A stretch of DNA of 5,714 nucleotides from contig JBHWQC010000055.1 of NCBI GenBank assembly GCA_043425375.1, forward strand, positions 1 to 5,714, in the 5' to 3' direction. Within the stretch, counting starts at the first letter, position 1, and each line of letters begins with the position of its first letter. The stretch is from Atopostipes sp043425375 (GTDB lineage Bacteria > Bacillota > Bacilli > Lactobacillales > Carnobacteriaceae_A). A program made the position numbers and the translations under genes. The notes under the pieces were generated by a model, which worked only from the letters and a program-made list of their open reading frames with translations, ran no database searches and had not been told where the DNA came from. Shown here in pieces: positions 1 through 5,087 of this stretch.

Positions 1-116
1 ACTAATTCAAATTGCGCATTTGACGTGTAGTTTTCAGCAGTTTCTTTTACCCATGCTGCAACATCTTCGTTTGCTCGTCCGTCGCGGATACTTCCCATAA
101 TAATTCCAATTTTCAT
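1..116 (-). CDS. NADPH-dependent FMN reductase-like flavoprotein, N-terminal part (runs off left edge)
   Basis: Only the first 38 codons are in the window; the rest lies beyond base 1. The protein begins MKIGIIMGSIRDGR, a beta strand followed by a GSxRxGR loop at residues 8-14. In the flavodoxin-like NADPH-dependent FMN reductase family this loop holds the flavin phosphate. The following residues (NEDVAAWVKETAEN) fit the first helix of the fold. Such proteins reduce flavins, quinones or azo compounds in the cytoplasm using NAD(P)H; the substrate cannot be told from this fragment. The ATG at 116-114 is preceded by a GGAGG at 130-126 with 9 bases between, so the start is secure. It lies downstream of the aminotransferase terminator and so is probably transcribed separately. 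Confidence 0.8.
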   Translation of the reverse strand, partial: MKIGIIMGSIRDGRANEDVAAWVKETAENYTSNAQFEL

Positions 117-151
117 TGATCCATTCCTCCAATATTTTTATTTCTAACTTC

Positions 152-160
152 ATATTAACA
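152..160 (-). promoter_or_regulatory. Candidate extended -10 promoter for the FMN reductase-like gene
   Basis: Reading the minus strand, TGTTAATAT (160-152) matches an extended -10 element (TGn plus TAATAT). No good -35 is present; the upstream stretch is pyrimidine-rich (TTTCTT at 16 bases is the best). A start near 145 would give a leader of about 30 bases containing the GGAGG at 130-126. It lies between the aminotransferase terminator and the gene start, where a promoter is needed. Confidence 0.4.
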
Positions 161-227
161 CAATAGAAATAGAAAGAAAGGAAAACGTCTCGAATTCGAT
201 ATAATTTTCGAAATTCTTAACGGAGTA

Positions 228-253
228 TATAAAAAGCCCATTCTCATGGGCTT
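228..253 (-). terminator. Intrinsic terminator of the aminotransferase gene
   Basis: On the minus strand, AAGCCCAT (253-246) and ATGGGCTT (241-234) form a perfect 8-bp stem around a GAGA tetraloop. Ts follow immediately (233-231), continuing the two Ts that close the stem. The hairpin starts 4 bases after the aminotransferase stop codon at 260-258. The plus-strand reading has only a broken T-tract, so it acts mainly on the minus strand. Confidence 0.85.
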
Positions 254-257
254 CTTC

Positions 258-1592
258 TTATCTTATGGTTTGATATTGCTTAAGCAGTTCATTCAACAAA
301 TAAGGGATTTTTTCTAATTTTTCTATTGGCTCACAAAAGGAAAGTCGAATTTGTGTGTTGCCTGGATTTTCAAAACCCTCTGCACCTGCACTATAAAACC
401 CAGCCATTGAGGCCATCAGCAAAGTCGTCGGCTCGTCTTCAATCAACACAGATCCCTTTTCTGCACAATAAGAAACAAACTCATCCACTTTGAAAGCTGG
501 CCCAACTACTTTTCTGACATCCACCACCAAGTAAATCGAAGATTCCGGCTGCGACACGATAAAATTGGGATTCTCTCTTTTTAACTGTACATGCATCGCG
601 ACACTTAAATTTTTATAATACGAGCGGATATTATTCATCCACGCGTCATAGTCTTCTTTGGTTTCATGGGCCAAGGCGCCGAATAAATGCTGACCAATCG
701 CATTCGCGCTTAAATTACTCGTATAGTCAGCGACAGCTTTTTCATAAAAAGTTGCATTATCCGTGACTAAAGCACCAATGCGGAGCCCACAGGCATTCCA
801 GACTTTAGAGGTGGTTTCTAAACTGATTCTGCGACCTTCAATGCCTGGCACTTCTTCGTTTGTAATCCTCCAAATACTGATGACTTCCCGATTGTCCTGA
901 TAAAACAAGCCGCGGTACGCTTCATCGCTGACCAGCCATAGATTGTATTTCACACACAGCTGGGCAATTTCAAGCATTTTGTTCATTTCAAACATCTGCC
1001 CGGTCGGATTGTCGTACGGGATAATCAAAATACCGCCTGGATCTTCTTCGAGAATAAGCTGTTCCAGTGTGTCAATATCTGGCAAGGTGAACATTCCGTC
1101 CTCGTTTAATGTACGAGGAAGGGTCACCGTTTTTCGCCCCACTCGCTTGGCAATGGAGGTGTAATTGGTATAGGCGGGATCAAACATCAATAGAGGTTTT
1201 TCATTTTGACCAGGTGCGCCGCATACTCCTAAAACCGTCAGCTCCATCGCCATCGATGCGCCGTCTGTAACAAGTACGTCTAAATGGGAAACATCAAAGC
1301 CTTCTAATTCAATGATGCGTTTAAAAGCAGCTTTCGTTTCAGGGTTTCCCGGTGTTTCTTCGTATTTAATCACACCATCCATAAAACCGCCGCCGGGTTG
1401 ACCTAATTTTTGCAAGCGTTCAATCATTTTTGGATGCATCGGCAAAGACACATTTCCAATGGCGCCATTGACTAAGGCTACTTCATCTTTACGCTCTGCA
1501 TATTTCAAACTGGCCAAACGTACGGCAGATGGTTCTTTCTTATCAAAATAATCAGAGACAAATGGTTGCAGTGTGTCTTTTTTTACCTGCAT
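258..1592 (-). CDS. PLP-dependent class I/II (fold type I) aminotransferase
   Basis: A 444-residue cytoplasmic enzyme that should move an amino group between an amino acid and a 2-oxo acid using pyridoxal phosphate. Family hallmarks are in order: YDNPTG (Asn195), SDEAY (Asp223, which pairs with the cofactor pyridine nitrogen, and Tyr226), the Schiff-base lysine Lys263 in TTSKVWNACGLRIG with Arg271, and the substrate-carboxylate arginine Arg416 in IRLSFCEP. The usual SKxxxxxGxRxG pattern is kept, although the segment between Lys and Gly (VWNAC) is unlike the common aspartate aminotransferase form. At 444 residues it is longer than typical AspC (about 395), mainly through an N-terminal extension. 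Substrate is uncertain; aspartate or aromatic amino acids are plausible. The start is the ATG at 1592, not the in-frame ATG at 1598, because the AGGAG sits only one base from the latter. The gene has its own promoter and terminator and so appears monocistronic. Confidence 0.88.
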   Translation of the reverse strand: MQVKKDTLQPFVSDYFDKKEPSAVRLASLKYAERKDEVALVNGAIGNVSLPMHPKMIERLQKLGQPGGGFMDGVIKYEETPGNPETKAAFKRIIELEGFDVSHLDVLVTDGASMAMELTVLGVCGAPGQNEKPLLMFDPAYTNYTSIAKRVGRKTVTLPRTLNEDGMFTLPDIDTLEQLILEEDPGGILIIPYDNPTGQMFEMNKMLEIAQLCVKYNLWLVSDEAYRGLFYQDNREVISIWRITNEEVPGIEGRRISLETTSKVWNACGLRIGALVTDNATFYEKAVADYTSNLSANAIGQHLFGALAHETKEDYDAWMNNIRSYYKNLSVAMHVQLKRENPNFIVSQPESSIYLVVDVRKVVGPAFKVDEFVSYCAEKGSVLIEDEPTTLLMASMAGFYSAGAEGFENPGNTQIRLSFCEPIEKLEKIPYLLNELLKQYQTIR

Positions 1593-1599
1593 AGGCATT

Positions 1600-1604
1600 C
1601 TCCT
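1600..1604 (-). promoter_or_regulatory. Ribosome binding site that fixes the aminotransferase start
   Basis: AGGAG (1604-1600) lies 7 bases before the ATG at 1592-1590, an ideal distance. It lies only 1 base before the alternative in-frame ATG at 1598-1596, so the longer product with an extra Met-Pro is unlikely. Confidence 0.8.
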
Positions 1605-1612
1605 TCATCTTC

Positions 1613-1633
1613 AGAACTCGACTCGAAAGTTCT
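1613..1633 (-). repeat. Inverted repeat in the aminotransferase leader
   Basis: AGAACT (1633-1628 on the minus strand) and AGTTCT (1618-1613) form perfect 6-bp arms around a 9-base loop. The repeat lies between the promoter and the ribosome binding site, about 20 bases after the predicted transcription start. It could be an operator or a small leader hairpin; no T-run follows, so it is not a terminator. Confidence 0.45.
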
Positions 1634-1656
1634 TACGAGCGAAAACACTTACAACC

Positions 1657-1685
1657 ATTTTACACACTTTCTTCTCTTTTGTAAA
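1657..1685 (-). promoter_or_regulatory. Promoter of the aminotransferase gene
   Basis: Minus-strand TTTACA (1685-1680), a 17-base spacer and TAAAAT (1662-1657) match the vegetative sigma-A consensus at 5 of 6 bases each with ideal spacing. Initiation near 1650 gives a leader of about 58 bases. The promoter starts 12 bases beyond the gloB stop codon, so the aminotransferase does not depend on gloB readthrough. Confidence 0.75.
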
Positions 1686-1696
1686 TGAGAAATCGA

Positions 1697-2398
1697 TTAA
1701 AATTCATCTCTTTTTAGACGAAGGGCTTTAAAAGCTTCTACAGTATCTGCTTGCAACAATAAATTAATGTCTTTTTCCTTACTGATAGTTGATGGCAACG
1801 TCGGTAAATCTTTTGAACGTTGATCTTGTACGTTTGCTAAGACATCTTTGATGACTTCATTATTTGGCTCCACCGACAAGGCGAAGCGTAAATTTGTTTC
1901 CGTATATTCATGCGCAGCATACACTAATACTTTGTCGTCCATCTGTTTAAACTTTTGTAAGGTTTCAAACTGCGTCGTATAATCTCCCGTAAAGACGCGT
2001 CCGCAGCCACCGGAAAATAAAGCATCGCCACAGAAAACAGCATCCGCCATAGTATAACTAATGTGCCCCGCGGTATGCCCTGGCGTAAATAGGACTTCAA
2101 AAGTTTCCCCTAGTAAGTCAAAGGAGTCACCTTCTGATACTATGTGATCCGCAATTGTACTGGTTTCTTCCGGTCCATAAATGGGCGTATCGGGGAATTG
2201 TTCTAAAATCCCCACCACACCTCCAATATGATCCTCATGATTGTGTGTGAGTAAAATCGCTTGAAGCTTAAGCCCTTCCTCATCTATATAGTTCAAGACG
2301 CCTTCCGCTTCTCCTGGATCTACTACCACAGCTTCCTCTTTTTCTTCAATCACCCAAATGTAGTTATCTGAAAAAGCTTTGATCGGTTCTACTTTCAT
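1697..2398 (-). CDS. gloB: Hydroxyacylglutathione hydrolase (glyoxalase II), metallo-beta-lactamase fold
   Basis: A 233-residue cytoplasmic enzyme. Glyoxalase II hydrolyses S-D-lactoylglutathione or related thioesters, the second step of methylglyoxal detoxification. All seven expected metal ligands are visible: His52, His54, Asp56 and His57 in THNHEDHIGG, His108 in GHTAGH, Asp125 in CGDALFSGGCGR and His163 in AHEYTETNLRFAL. The opening MKVEPIKAFSDNYIWVI and the C-terminal LPSTISKEK are GloB-type features that separate it from generic beta-lactamase-fold hydrolases. It is slightly shorter than the E. coli enzyme (251). The start at 2398 is chosen because the protein then aligns with the family and has a good ribosome binding site. 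The frame is open for 37 more codons, to 2509, but that extension is an out-of-frame reading of a dead ABC-transporter gene. The true thiol substrate, or a persulfide dioxygenase-like role, cannot be settled here. Confidence 0.87.
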   Translation of the reverse strand: MKVEPIKAFSDNYIWVIEEKEEAVVVDPGEAEGVLNYIDEEGLKLQAILLTHNHEDHIGGVVGILEQFPDTPIYGPEETSTIADHIVSEGDSFDLLGETFEVLFTPGHTAGHISYTMADAVFCGDALFSGGCGRVFTGDYTTQFETLQKFKQMDDKVLVYAAHEYTETNLRFALSVEPNNEVIKDVLANVQDQRSKDLPTLPSTISKEKDINLLLQADTVEAFKALRLKRDEF

Positions 2399-2406
2399 TT
2401 CAATCT

Positions 2407-2412
2407 TCCTTT
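2407..2412 (-). promoter_or_regulatory. Ribosome binding site that fixes the gloB start
   Basis: AAAGGA (2412-2407) precedes the ATG at 2398-2396 with an 8-base gap. The upstream in-frame ATGs in the longer open frame (for example at 2509) fall inside the ABC-transporter remnant and give residues unlike any GloB N-terminus. Confidence 0.7.
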
Positions 2413-2426
2413 CACTAGCCATCTTT

Positions 2427-2680
2427 TTATTCTGCCTGCCCCGCTTGCACCATTTGTGCATACGACCCATTTTAAGCAAGCCATTCAATATGGGTACCTG
2501 TTTCAACAAAGGTTCCGTTCACTATAACAATAATTTTAGCTGCAATTTGCATAGTTGACAAGCGATGCACAATCACACAACTCGTTTTCTGCTCCATCAA
2601 TTTACGCATCCCTTCTTAAACCAACAACTCGGTGCATGTAGCAACTGAAGAGTTATTTCGTCTAAATCGGTCACTTTATT
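2427..2680 (-). pseudogene. 3' remnant of an ABC exporter (ATP-binding domain C-terminus), degenerate
   Basis: The minus strand encodes the last ~85 residues of an ABC exporter nucleotide-binding domain. A Walker B/D-loop-like segment (KVTDLDEIT, 2677-2651) is followed, after a 1-base loss around 2650, by SSVATCTELLV, then a TAA at 2618-2616. Next comes EGMRKLMEQKTSCVIVHRLS with the H-loop histidine, then VNGTFVETGTHIEWLA, a second TAA at 2474-2472, and the tail NGSYAQMVQAGQAE ending at a natural-looking TAA (2429-2427). This matches the usual order LDEATSSVDTRTE, QEGM.KLM, VIAHRLST, G.IVE.GTH of MdlB/MsbA-like multidrug exporters. The permease domain, Walker A and signature motif are absent: just upstream lies the permease-gene terminator, so a deletion removed most of the gene. 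It cannot make a working protein. The identification rests on motif recognition. Confidence 0.85.
2533..2561 (-). promoter_or_regulatory. Candidate promoter for gloB inside the dead ABC gene
   Basis: Minus-strand TTGTCA (2561-2556), a 17-base spacer and TAAAAT (2538-2533) each match the sigma-A hexamers at 5 of 6 bases. Initiation near 2526 would give gloB a leader of about 128 bases running through pseudogene sequence. The hexamers overlap what were codons for RLST and AAKI, so they may be a chance match. No better promoter is seen between the permease-gene terminator and gloB. Confidence 0.4.
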
Positions 2681-2703
2681 TATATAAGAAAGGTTTTATA
2701 GAC

Positions 2704-2739
2704 GAAAACTGCCCTCTGTCGAGTCGACAAAGGGCAGTT
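2704..2739 (-). terminator. Intrinsic terminator of the broken GntP-family permease gene
   Basis: AACTGCCCT (2739-2731 on the minus strand) pairs with AGGGCAGTT (2715-2707), and the stem continues through TGTCGA/TCGACA towards a small loop. The one imperfect position (2730/2716) is a U-G wobble in minus-strand RNA but a C-A mismatch in plus-strand RNA, favouring minus-strand use. The 3' side ends in UUUU followed by CGUC, a short T-tract. It lies 57 bases after the ancestral stop of the permease gene at 2797. Confidence 0.75.
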
Positions 2740-2796
2740 CATCCTTTTATTTCATGCTTTACCACTTTCTCAAATCTGAAGTAAACCGTTAATGAC

Positions 2797-4145
2797 TTAA
2801 TAAAGCAAGCGAGAAAGGATAAGCATGGTGATTAATCCAACGGTATGCCCGCCTGTGACGACTATGACAGCGTCTTTATACGTATCCCCAATCGATAGCC
2901 TGAAAGGTTTCTAAACGTGAGATACGATCCGGAATGGGGCACCAATACAATTACCCCAGCCGCTACAGCGGACACCCGGTGGAGAACGGCTGGTGCAATT
3001 CCTGTCGCCAGCAACTGTTCTGACATCGCGTTCATCACAACGGCCACAGCGCCTGTAGAGGATCCGGTGACCCCTCCTAAAATAGCTGCGATAATAATCA
3101 TTATGATCAGCGGGTTTGAAGTGAGTGCTCTAATCAAATCGACCACAACGGTAAACCCATCCGCATAAACCAGTAATGAACCAAAGGCGACCGCACTTGC
3201 TGTTGAAAGAGCCGGTCCAAATGAACCAATTGTTCCTTCATTTAACACTTCAATATAGTCTTCTGTAATATAGTTTTTGTATAAAACCATCGCCACAATG
3301 GTTGCTGCGGTTAAACCGACCATAATGATATTCTCAACCGCACTAAAAATAAAAACCACACCAATTAAAGTAAACAATGGTAAAATACTGCGGACAAATC
3401 CTGGTAAATTTTCAGAAATCTCTAAGGCTTCTTCTTCTAAAACCGCGCCTTCTTCATTTTCAATCGTATCTTTACGATAACTGTTGAATGTTTCACCATT
3501 TTTTAAACTCTAGTTTAAACGATAACGCATATACAATAAACAGTAAATTAAAGTTGTGATTGAAGCGCCAATCCCCAATAAAGGGCCGGTTGTCATAGAC
3601 GTCCCTAGAAAGTTGACAGGAACGACATTCGTTGGCGAAGGGGTGCCCGGGAGCATGGTCAGCGTAAAAGTAGCTACCCCCGTAAAAAGTGGGATAGTAA
3701 TTAAGGACCAATTGATATCGAGCTCCTTAAAAATGGCGCGTGAAATCGGTAAAATGGCAAAGAAAATAATAAAGGCATTCACCCCACCATAAGTCAATAA
3801 GGCTCCGATAATGACGATCGCTACCATCGCTAAGTAAGAGTTTTCTGTTCCAATCCAGCTAATGATTTGCTGTGAAATGGCACGAGTCGCACCACTTTTC
3901 TCCATAAATTGTGTCAAGACAGACCCCAAAACAAATAGCCCAAACATTGAAATTAAGAAGTTAGCTAATTCAACCATATAAGATTGTTCAGGACCGAAAA
4001 TCCATTCAAGTATAGGCATTTGATTGGTCACTAATACAACTAAAGTCGCTAAAGGTGCAGCCAGTGCAATATGTAATCCTTTGACTGTCAGGTATATAAT
4101 CGCAAAAATGGCTAAAAATATACCGATAAATCCTATCATATCCAT
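2797..4145 (-). pseudogene. GntP-family (gluconate/organic acid:H+ symporter-like) permease, broken by an amber stop and a frameshift
   Basis: The ancestral gene would encode about 449 residues, the usual GntP-family size, as an inner-membrane symporter. It starts MDMIGFIGIFLAIFAIIYLT at 4145, behind GGAGGA at 4156-4151. Hydrophobic helices, a GGVNAF segment and LTMLPGTPSPTN follow. After YMRYRLN an in-frame TAG (3512-3510) falls in the hydrophilic central linker. The same frame then continues (SLKNGETFNSYRKDTIENEE) into the second membrane half, with GSFGPALSTASAVAFGSLL, GGVTGSSTGAVAVVMNA and PHSGSYLTF. One base is missing after TCAGG near 2899: the original frame resumes as LSIGDTYKDAVIVVTGGHTV and ends LLY at a TAA at 2799-2797. 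Without repair the second half closes early at 2862. Promoter, leader and terminator are intact, suggesting recent loss. The substrate is unknown; gluconate is only a family default. Confidence 0.88.
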
Positions 4146-4211
4146 TTATATCCTCCACGTATCTTGTACCCGTTGAATTGATTCAACTTTGTACGGATTT
4201 CTGTGTTTCAT
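4146..4211 (-). CDS. Possible 21-codon leader peptide before the GntP-family gene
   Basis: An ATG at 4211-4209 opens 21 codons (beginning MKHRNPYKVESIQ, ending DTWRI) and stops at TAA 4148-4146, directly abutting the permease ATG at 4145. The ribosome binding site is weak (GAGAG near 4222-4218). The frame runs through the second leader hairpin and over the permease ribosome binding site, so translation could affect that hairpin or couple to the permease. It may equally be a chance open frame, and I recognise no family. Confidence 0.22.
   Translation of the reverse strand: MKHRNPYKVESIQRVQDTWRI
4172..4187 (-). repeat. Leader hairpin just before the permease ribosome binding site
   Basis: GTTGAAT and ATTCAAC form perfect 7-bp arms separated by 2 bases. 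Outside them a GTAC pair (4166-4169 with 4191-4194) extends the structure across a small internal loop. It sits about 16 bases upstream of the GGAGGA and has no T-run, so a regulatory hairpin or operator is more likely than a terminator. Confidence 0.5.
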
Positions 4212-4267
4212 TTTTTACTCTCTTCTAGCATTTCTAAGGAGTCACGTTCCAAACTCCCTAAACACAG
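4201..4267 (-). repeat. Long-range inverted repeat enclosing a second hairpin in the permease leader
   Basis: CTGTGTTT (4267-4260 on the minus strand) is the exact complement of AAACACAG (4208-4201). Within the enclosed 51 bases, AGGGAGT and ACTCCTT (about 4259-4253 and 4242-4236) can form 7 pairs with one wobble. It begins about 3 bases after the predicted transcription start, so nearly the whole 125-base leader can fold. I could not match it to a riboswitch class I know. Confidence 0.45.
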
Positions 4268-4276
4268 AGTGAACGT

Positions 4277-4306
4277 ATTATAGCAGAATCTTCATTTTTT
4301 TGATAA
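4277..4306 (-). promoter_or_regulatory. Promoter of the GntP-family permease gene
   Basis: Minus-strand TGC followed by TATAAT (4282-4277) is a perfect extended -10. TTATCA (4306-4301) lies 18 bases upstream as a 4-of-6 match to -35. Initiation near 4270 gives a leader of about 125 bases. The promoter is undamaged although the gene is broken, so the transcript is probably still made. Confidence 0.72.
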
Positions 4307-4330
4307 CTGTTTACTTTTAATTGAGAAAGT

Positions 4331-4360
4331 AAAAAAGACCGAAAGCTCTATTTGCTTTCG
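4331..4360 (-). terminator. Intrinsic terminator of spx
   Basis: On the minus strand CGAAAGC (4360-4354) pairs with GCTTTCG (4346-4340) around a 7-base loop, followed by GTC and six Ts (4336-4331). It lies 24 bases after the spx stop codon at 4387-4385 and upstream of the permease promoter, separating the two transcription units. Confidence 0.88.
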
Positions 4361-4384
4361 ATCCATCCAATGATGTTCAATCAT

Positions 4385-4789
4385 TTATTGTGCAACGCGT
4401 AACTGCTGGTGAATTTCCATTAAACCAACATCACGAACTTCACGCGGCAAGAACATACGAATCTCTTCGTCGTTGAAGCCCACTTGTAAACGGCGATCAT
4501 CCATAATAATCGGACGACGTACTAAACTCGGCTCTTCGATAAACAAATCCAATAACTCGCTCATGGACAATTCGTCAAAATCCATCTCAAGCCGTTTGTA
4601 TGCTTCTGAACGATAAGAGATAATCTCTTCCGTTCCTTCATCCGTCAACATCAAGATTTCCTTGATCTCATCTTTAGTGAGTGGCTCATGATAAATATTT
4701 TTCTCCACATATTCCAAATTGTGCTCGTCCAACCAAGCTTTCGCTTTTCGACAAGAGGTACAACTTGGTGATAAGTATAGTTTTATCAT
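4385..4789 (-). CDS. spx: Transcriptional regulator Spx (ArsC/thioredoxin-like fold)
   Basis: A 134-residue cytoplasmic regulator, close to the usual ~131. Spx binds the C-terminal domain of the RNA polymerase alpha subunit and redirects transcription during disulfide stress. Visible hallmarks are the redox switch CTSC (Cys10, Cys13) in SPSCTSCRKAKAWL, Gly52 in DEGTEEIIS (the residue tied to alpha-subunit contact in the Bacillus protein), and Arg92-Pro-Ile in LVRRPIIMDDRRLQVGFN. The C-terminus is RVAQ rather than the LAN of Bacillus Spx, a region involved in ClpXP turnover there. The start at 4789 (MIKLYLSPSC) is chosen over an upstream in-frame ATG at 4822: it places the cysteines at 10 and 13 as in the family and has AAGGAG 9 bases upstream. 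The gene is monocistronic, with its own promoter and terminator. Lactobacillales often carry more than one Spx paralogue, so which one this is remains open. Confidence 0.95.
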   Translation of the reverse strand: MIKLYLSPSCTSCRKAKAWLDEHNLEYVEKNIYHEPLTKDEIKEILMLTDEGTEEIISYRSEAYKRLEMDFDELSMSELLDLFIEEPSLVRRPIIMDDRRLQVGFNDEEIRMFLPREVRDVGLMEIHQQLRVAQ

Positions 4790-4798
4790 TGAAATGTA

Positions 4799-4804
4799 CT
4801 CCTT
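4799..4804 (-). promoter_or_regulatory. Ribosome binding site that fixes the spx start
   Basis: AAGGAG (4804-4799) is 9 bases before the ATG at 4789-4787. The alternative ATG at 4822 has no comparable site and would add 11 residues not seen in Spx proteins. Confidence 0.85.
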
Positions 4805-4839
4805 TTTTAAAGATTTGTTCAAACATCTTAATGAGTAGG

Positions 4840-4880
4840 AGAAGTTTTTTTAGTGAAACTATGTAAGGCAAAAAACTTCT
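4840..4880 (-). repeat. Perfect 11-bp inverted repeat in the spx leader
   Basis: AGAAGTTTTTT (4880-4870 on the minus strand) and AAAAAACTTCT (4850-4840) are exact reverse complements separated by 19 bases. The repeat falls in the middle of the ~121-base spx leader. It has only two G-C pairs per arm and no trailing T-run, so it is not a standard terminator. A leader RNA structure or a protein-binding site is possible. Confidence 0.6.
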
Positions 4881-4915
4881 TAAAATGTGAACGTTTTTAT
4901 TGTAACTACATTTTA
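4881..4915 (-). repeat. 8-bp inverted repeat overlapping the predicted spx transcription start
   Basis: TAAAATGT (4881-4888) and ACATTTTA (4908-4915) are perfect complements separated by 19 bases. One arm lies immediately downstream of the -10 element and covers the predicted start near 4910. That position suits a repressor operator, but the arms are AT-rich and I do not recognise the site. Confidence 0.4.
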
Positions 4916-4916
4916 A

Positions 4917-4945
4917 ATAATAAAGCTTTATGAACAAAAAGTCAA
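4917..4945 (-). promoter_or_regulatory. Promoter of spx
   Basis: Minus-strand TTGACT (4945-4940), a 17-base spacer and TATTAT (4922-4917) match the sigma-A consensus at 5 of 6 bases each. Initiation near 4910 gives a leader of about 121 bases containing inverted repeats. Confidence 0.78.
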
Positions 4946-4989
4946 TTTTGAACACTTGGAAATGAGAAATTTTTAATGCATCAGCCGTT

Positions 4990-5046
4990 TTTGGTAAACT
5001 AAAGGGAGGTAAAAGAGGAGGAACCTCCCTTCCCTTTGGTATACTA
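4990..5046. repeat. Two 12-base direct repeats (TTTGGTAWACTA) flanking a GGGAGG hairpin
   Basis: TTTGGTAAACTA (4990-5001) and TTTGGTATACTA (5035-5046) are identical at 11 of 12 bases, with starts 45 bases apart. Between them AAGGGAGGT (5002-5010) and ACCTCCCTT (5023-5031) form perfect 9-bp arms. A competing pairing, AAAGGGA (5001-5007) with TCCCTTT (5031-5037), is also possible. The block lies in the divergent spx-rhodanese intergenic region. Each direct repeat also contains an extended -10-like element. It may be an operator array, a duplicated promoter or a leader structure. Confidence 0.55.
5037..5045 (+). promoter_or_regulatory. Candidate extended -10 promoter of the rhodanese gene
   Basis: TGGTATACT is an extended -10 (TGn plus TATACT, 5 of 6). 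No -35 is present at 16-18 bases, where the sequence is the purine-rich hairpin. A second, weaker copy (TGGTAAACT, 4992-5000) lies upstream. Starting from 5045 gives a leader of about 36 bases; starting from the upstream copy would place the hairpin in the transcript. Confidence 0.45.
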
Positions 5047-5087
5047 CTTATGAAGCCAAGAAAAAACCGACAAAAAGGAGAAGTACA

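Noticed and set aside
187..215. Imperfect palindrome GAATTCGA...TCGAAATTC between the aminotransferase and FMN reductase-like genes
   Set aside because: The arms need a 1-base indel to pair and are AT-rich; too weak to call an operator.
943..1164. Plus-strand open frame of 73 codons
   Set aside because: It lies wholly inside the aminotransferase gene on the other strand, lacks a ribosome binding site and resembles no family.
2862..3377. The second half of the permease as an independent gene starting at 3377
   Set aside because: The start has no ribosome binding site, the frame is open and homologous further upstream to the TAG, and its end is scrambled by the frameshift.
2917..3480. Two plus-strand open frames (2917-3168 and 3277-3480)
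   Set aside because: Both are antisense shadows of the permease pseudogene, whose other strand reads as a recognisable GntP-family membrane protein.
3510..3512. Programmed readthrough or recoding of the TAG in the permease gene
   Set aside because: No pyrrolysine machinery is expected in this lineage, and the separate frameshift near 2899 would still break the C-terminus, so decay is the simpler explanation.
3493..3792. Open frames at 3493-3711 (minus) and 3556-3792 (plus)
   Set aside because: They overlap the first half of the permease gene in other frames and show no protein-like features.
4975..5010. Second, upstream promoter for spx (TTTACC-17-TAAAAA on the minus strand)
   Set aside because: It matches only 4 of 6 bases in each hexamer, and the TTGACT-17-TATTAT pair downstream is clearly better.
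5002..5031. Hairpin between spx and the rhodanese gene as a transcription terminator
   Set aside because: No gene ends into it from either side and neither strand has a convincing T-run after the stem.
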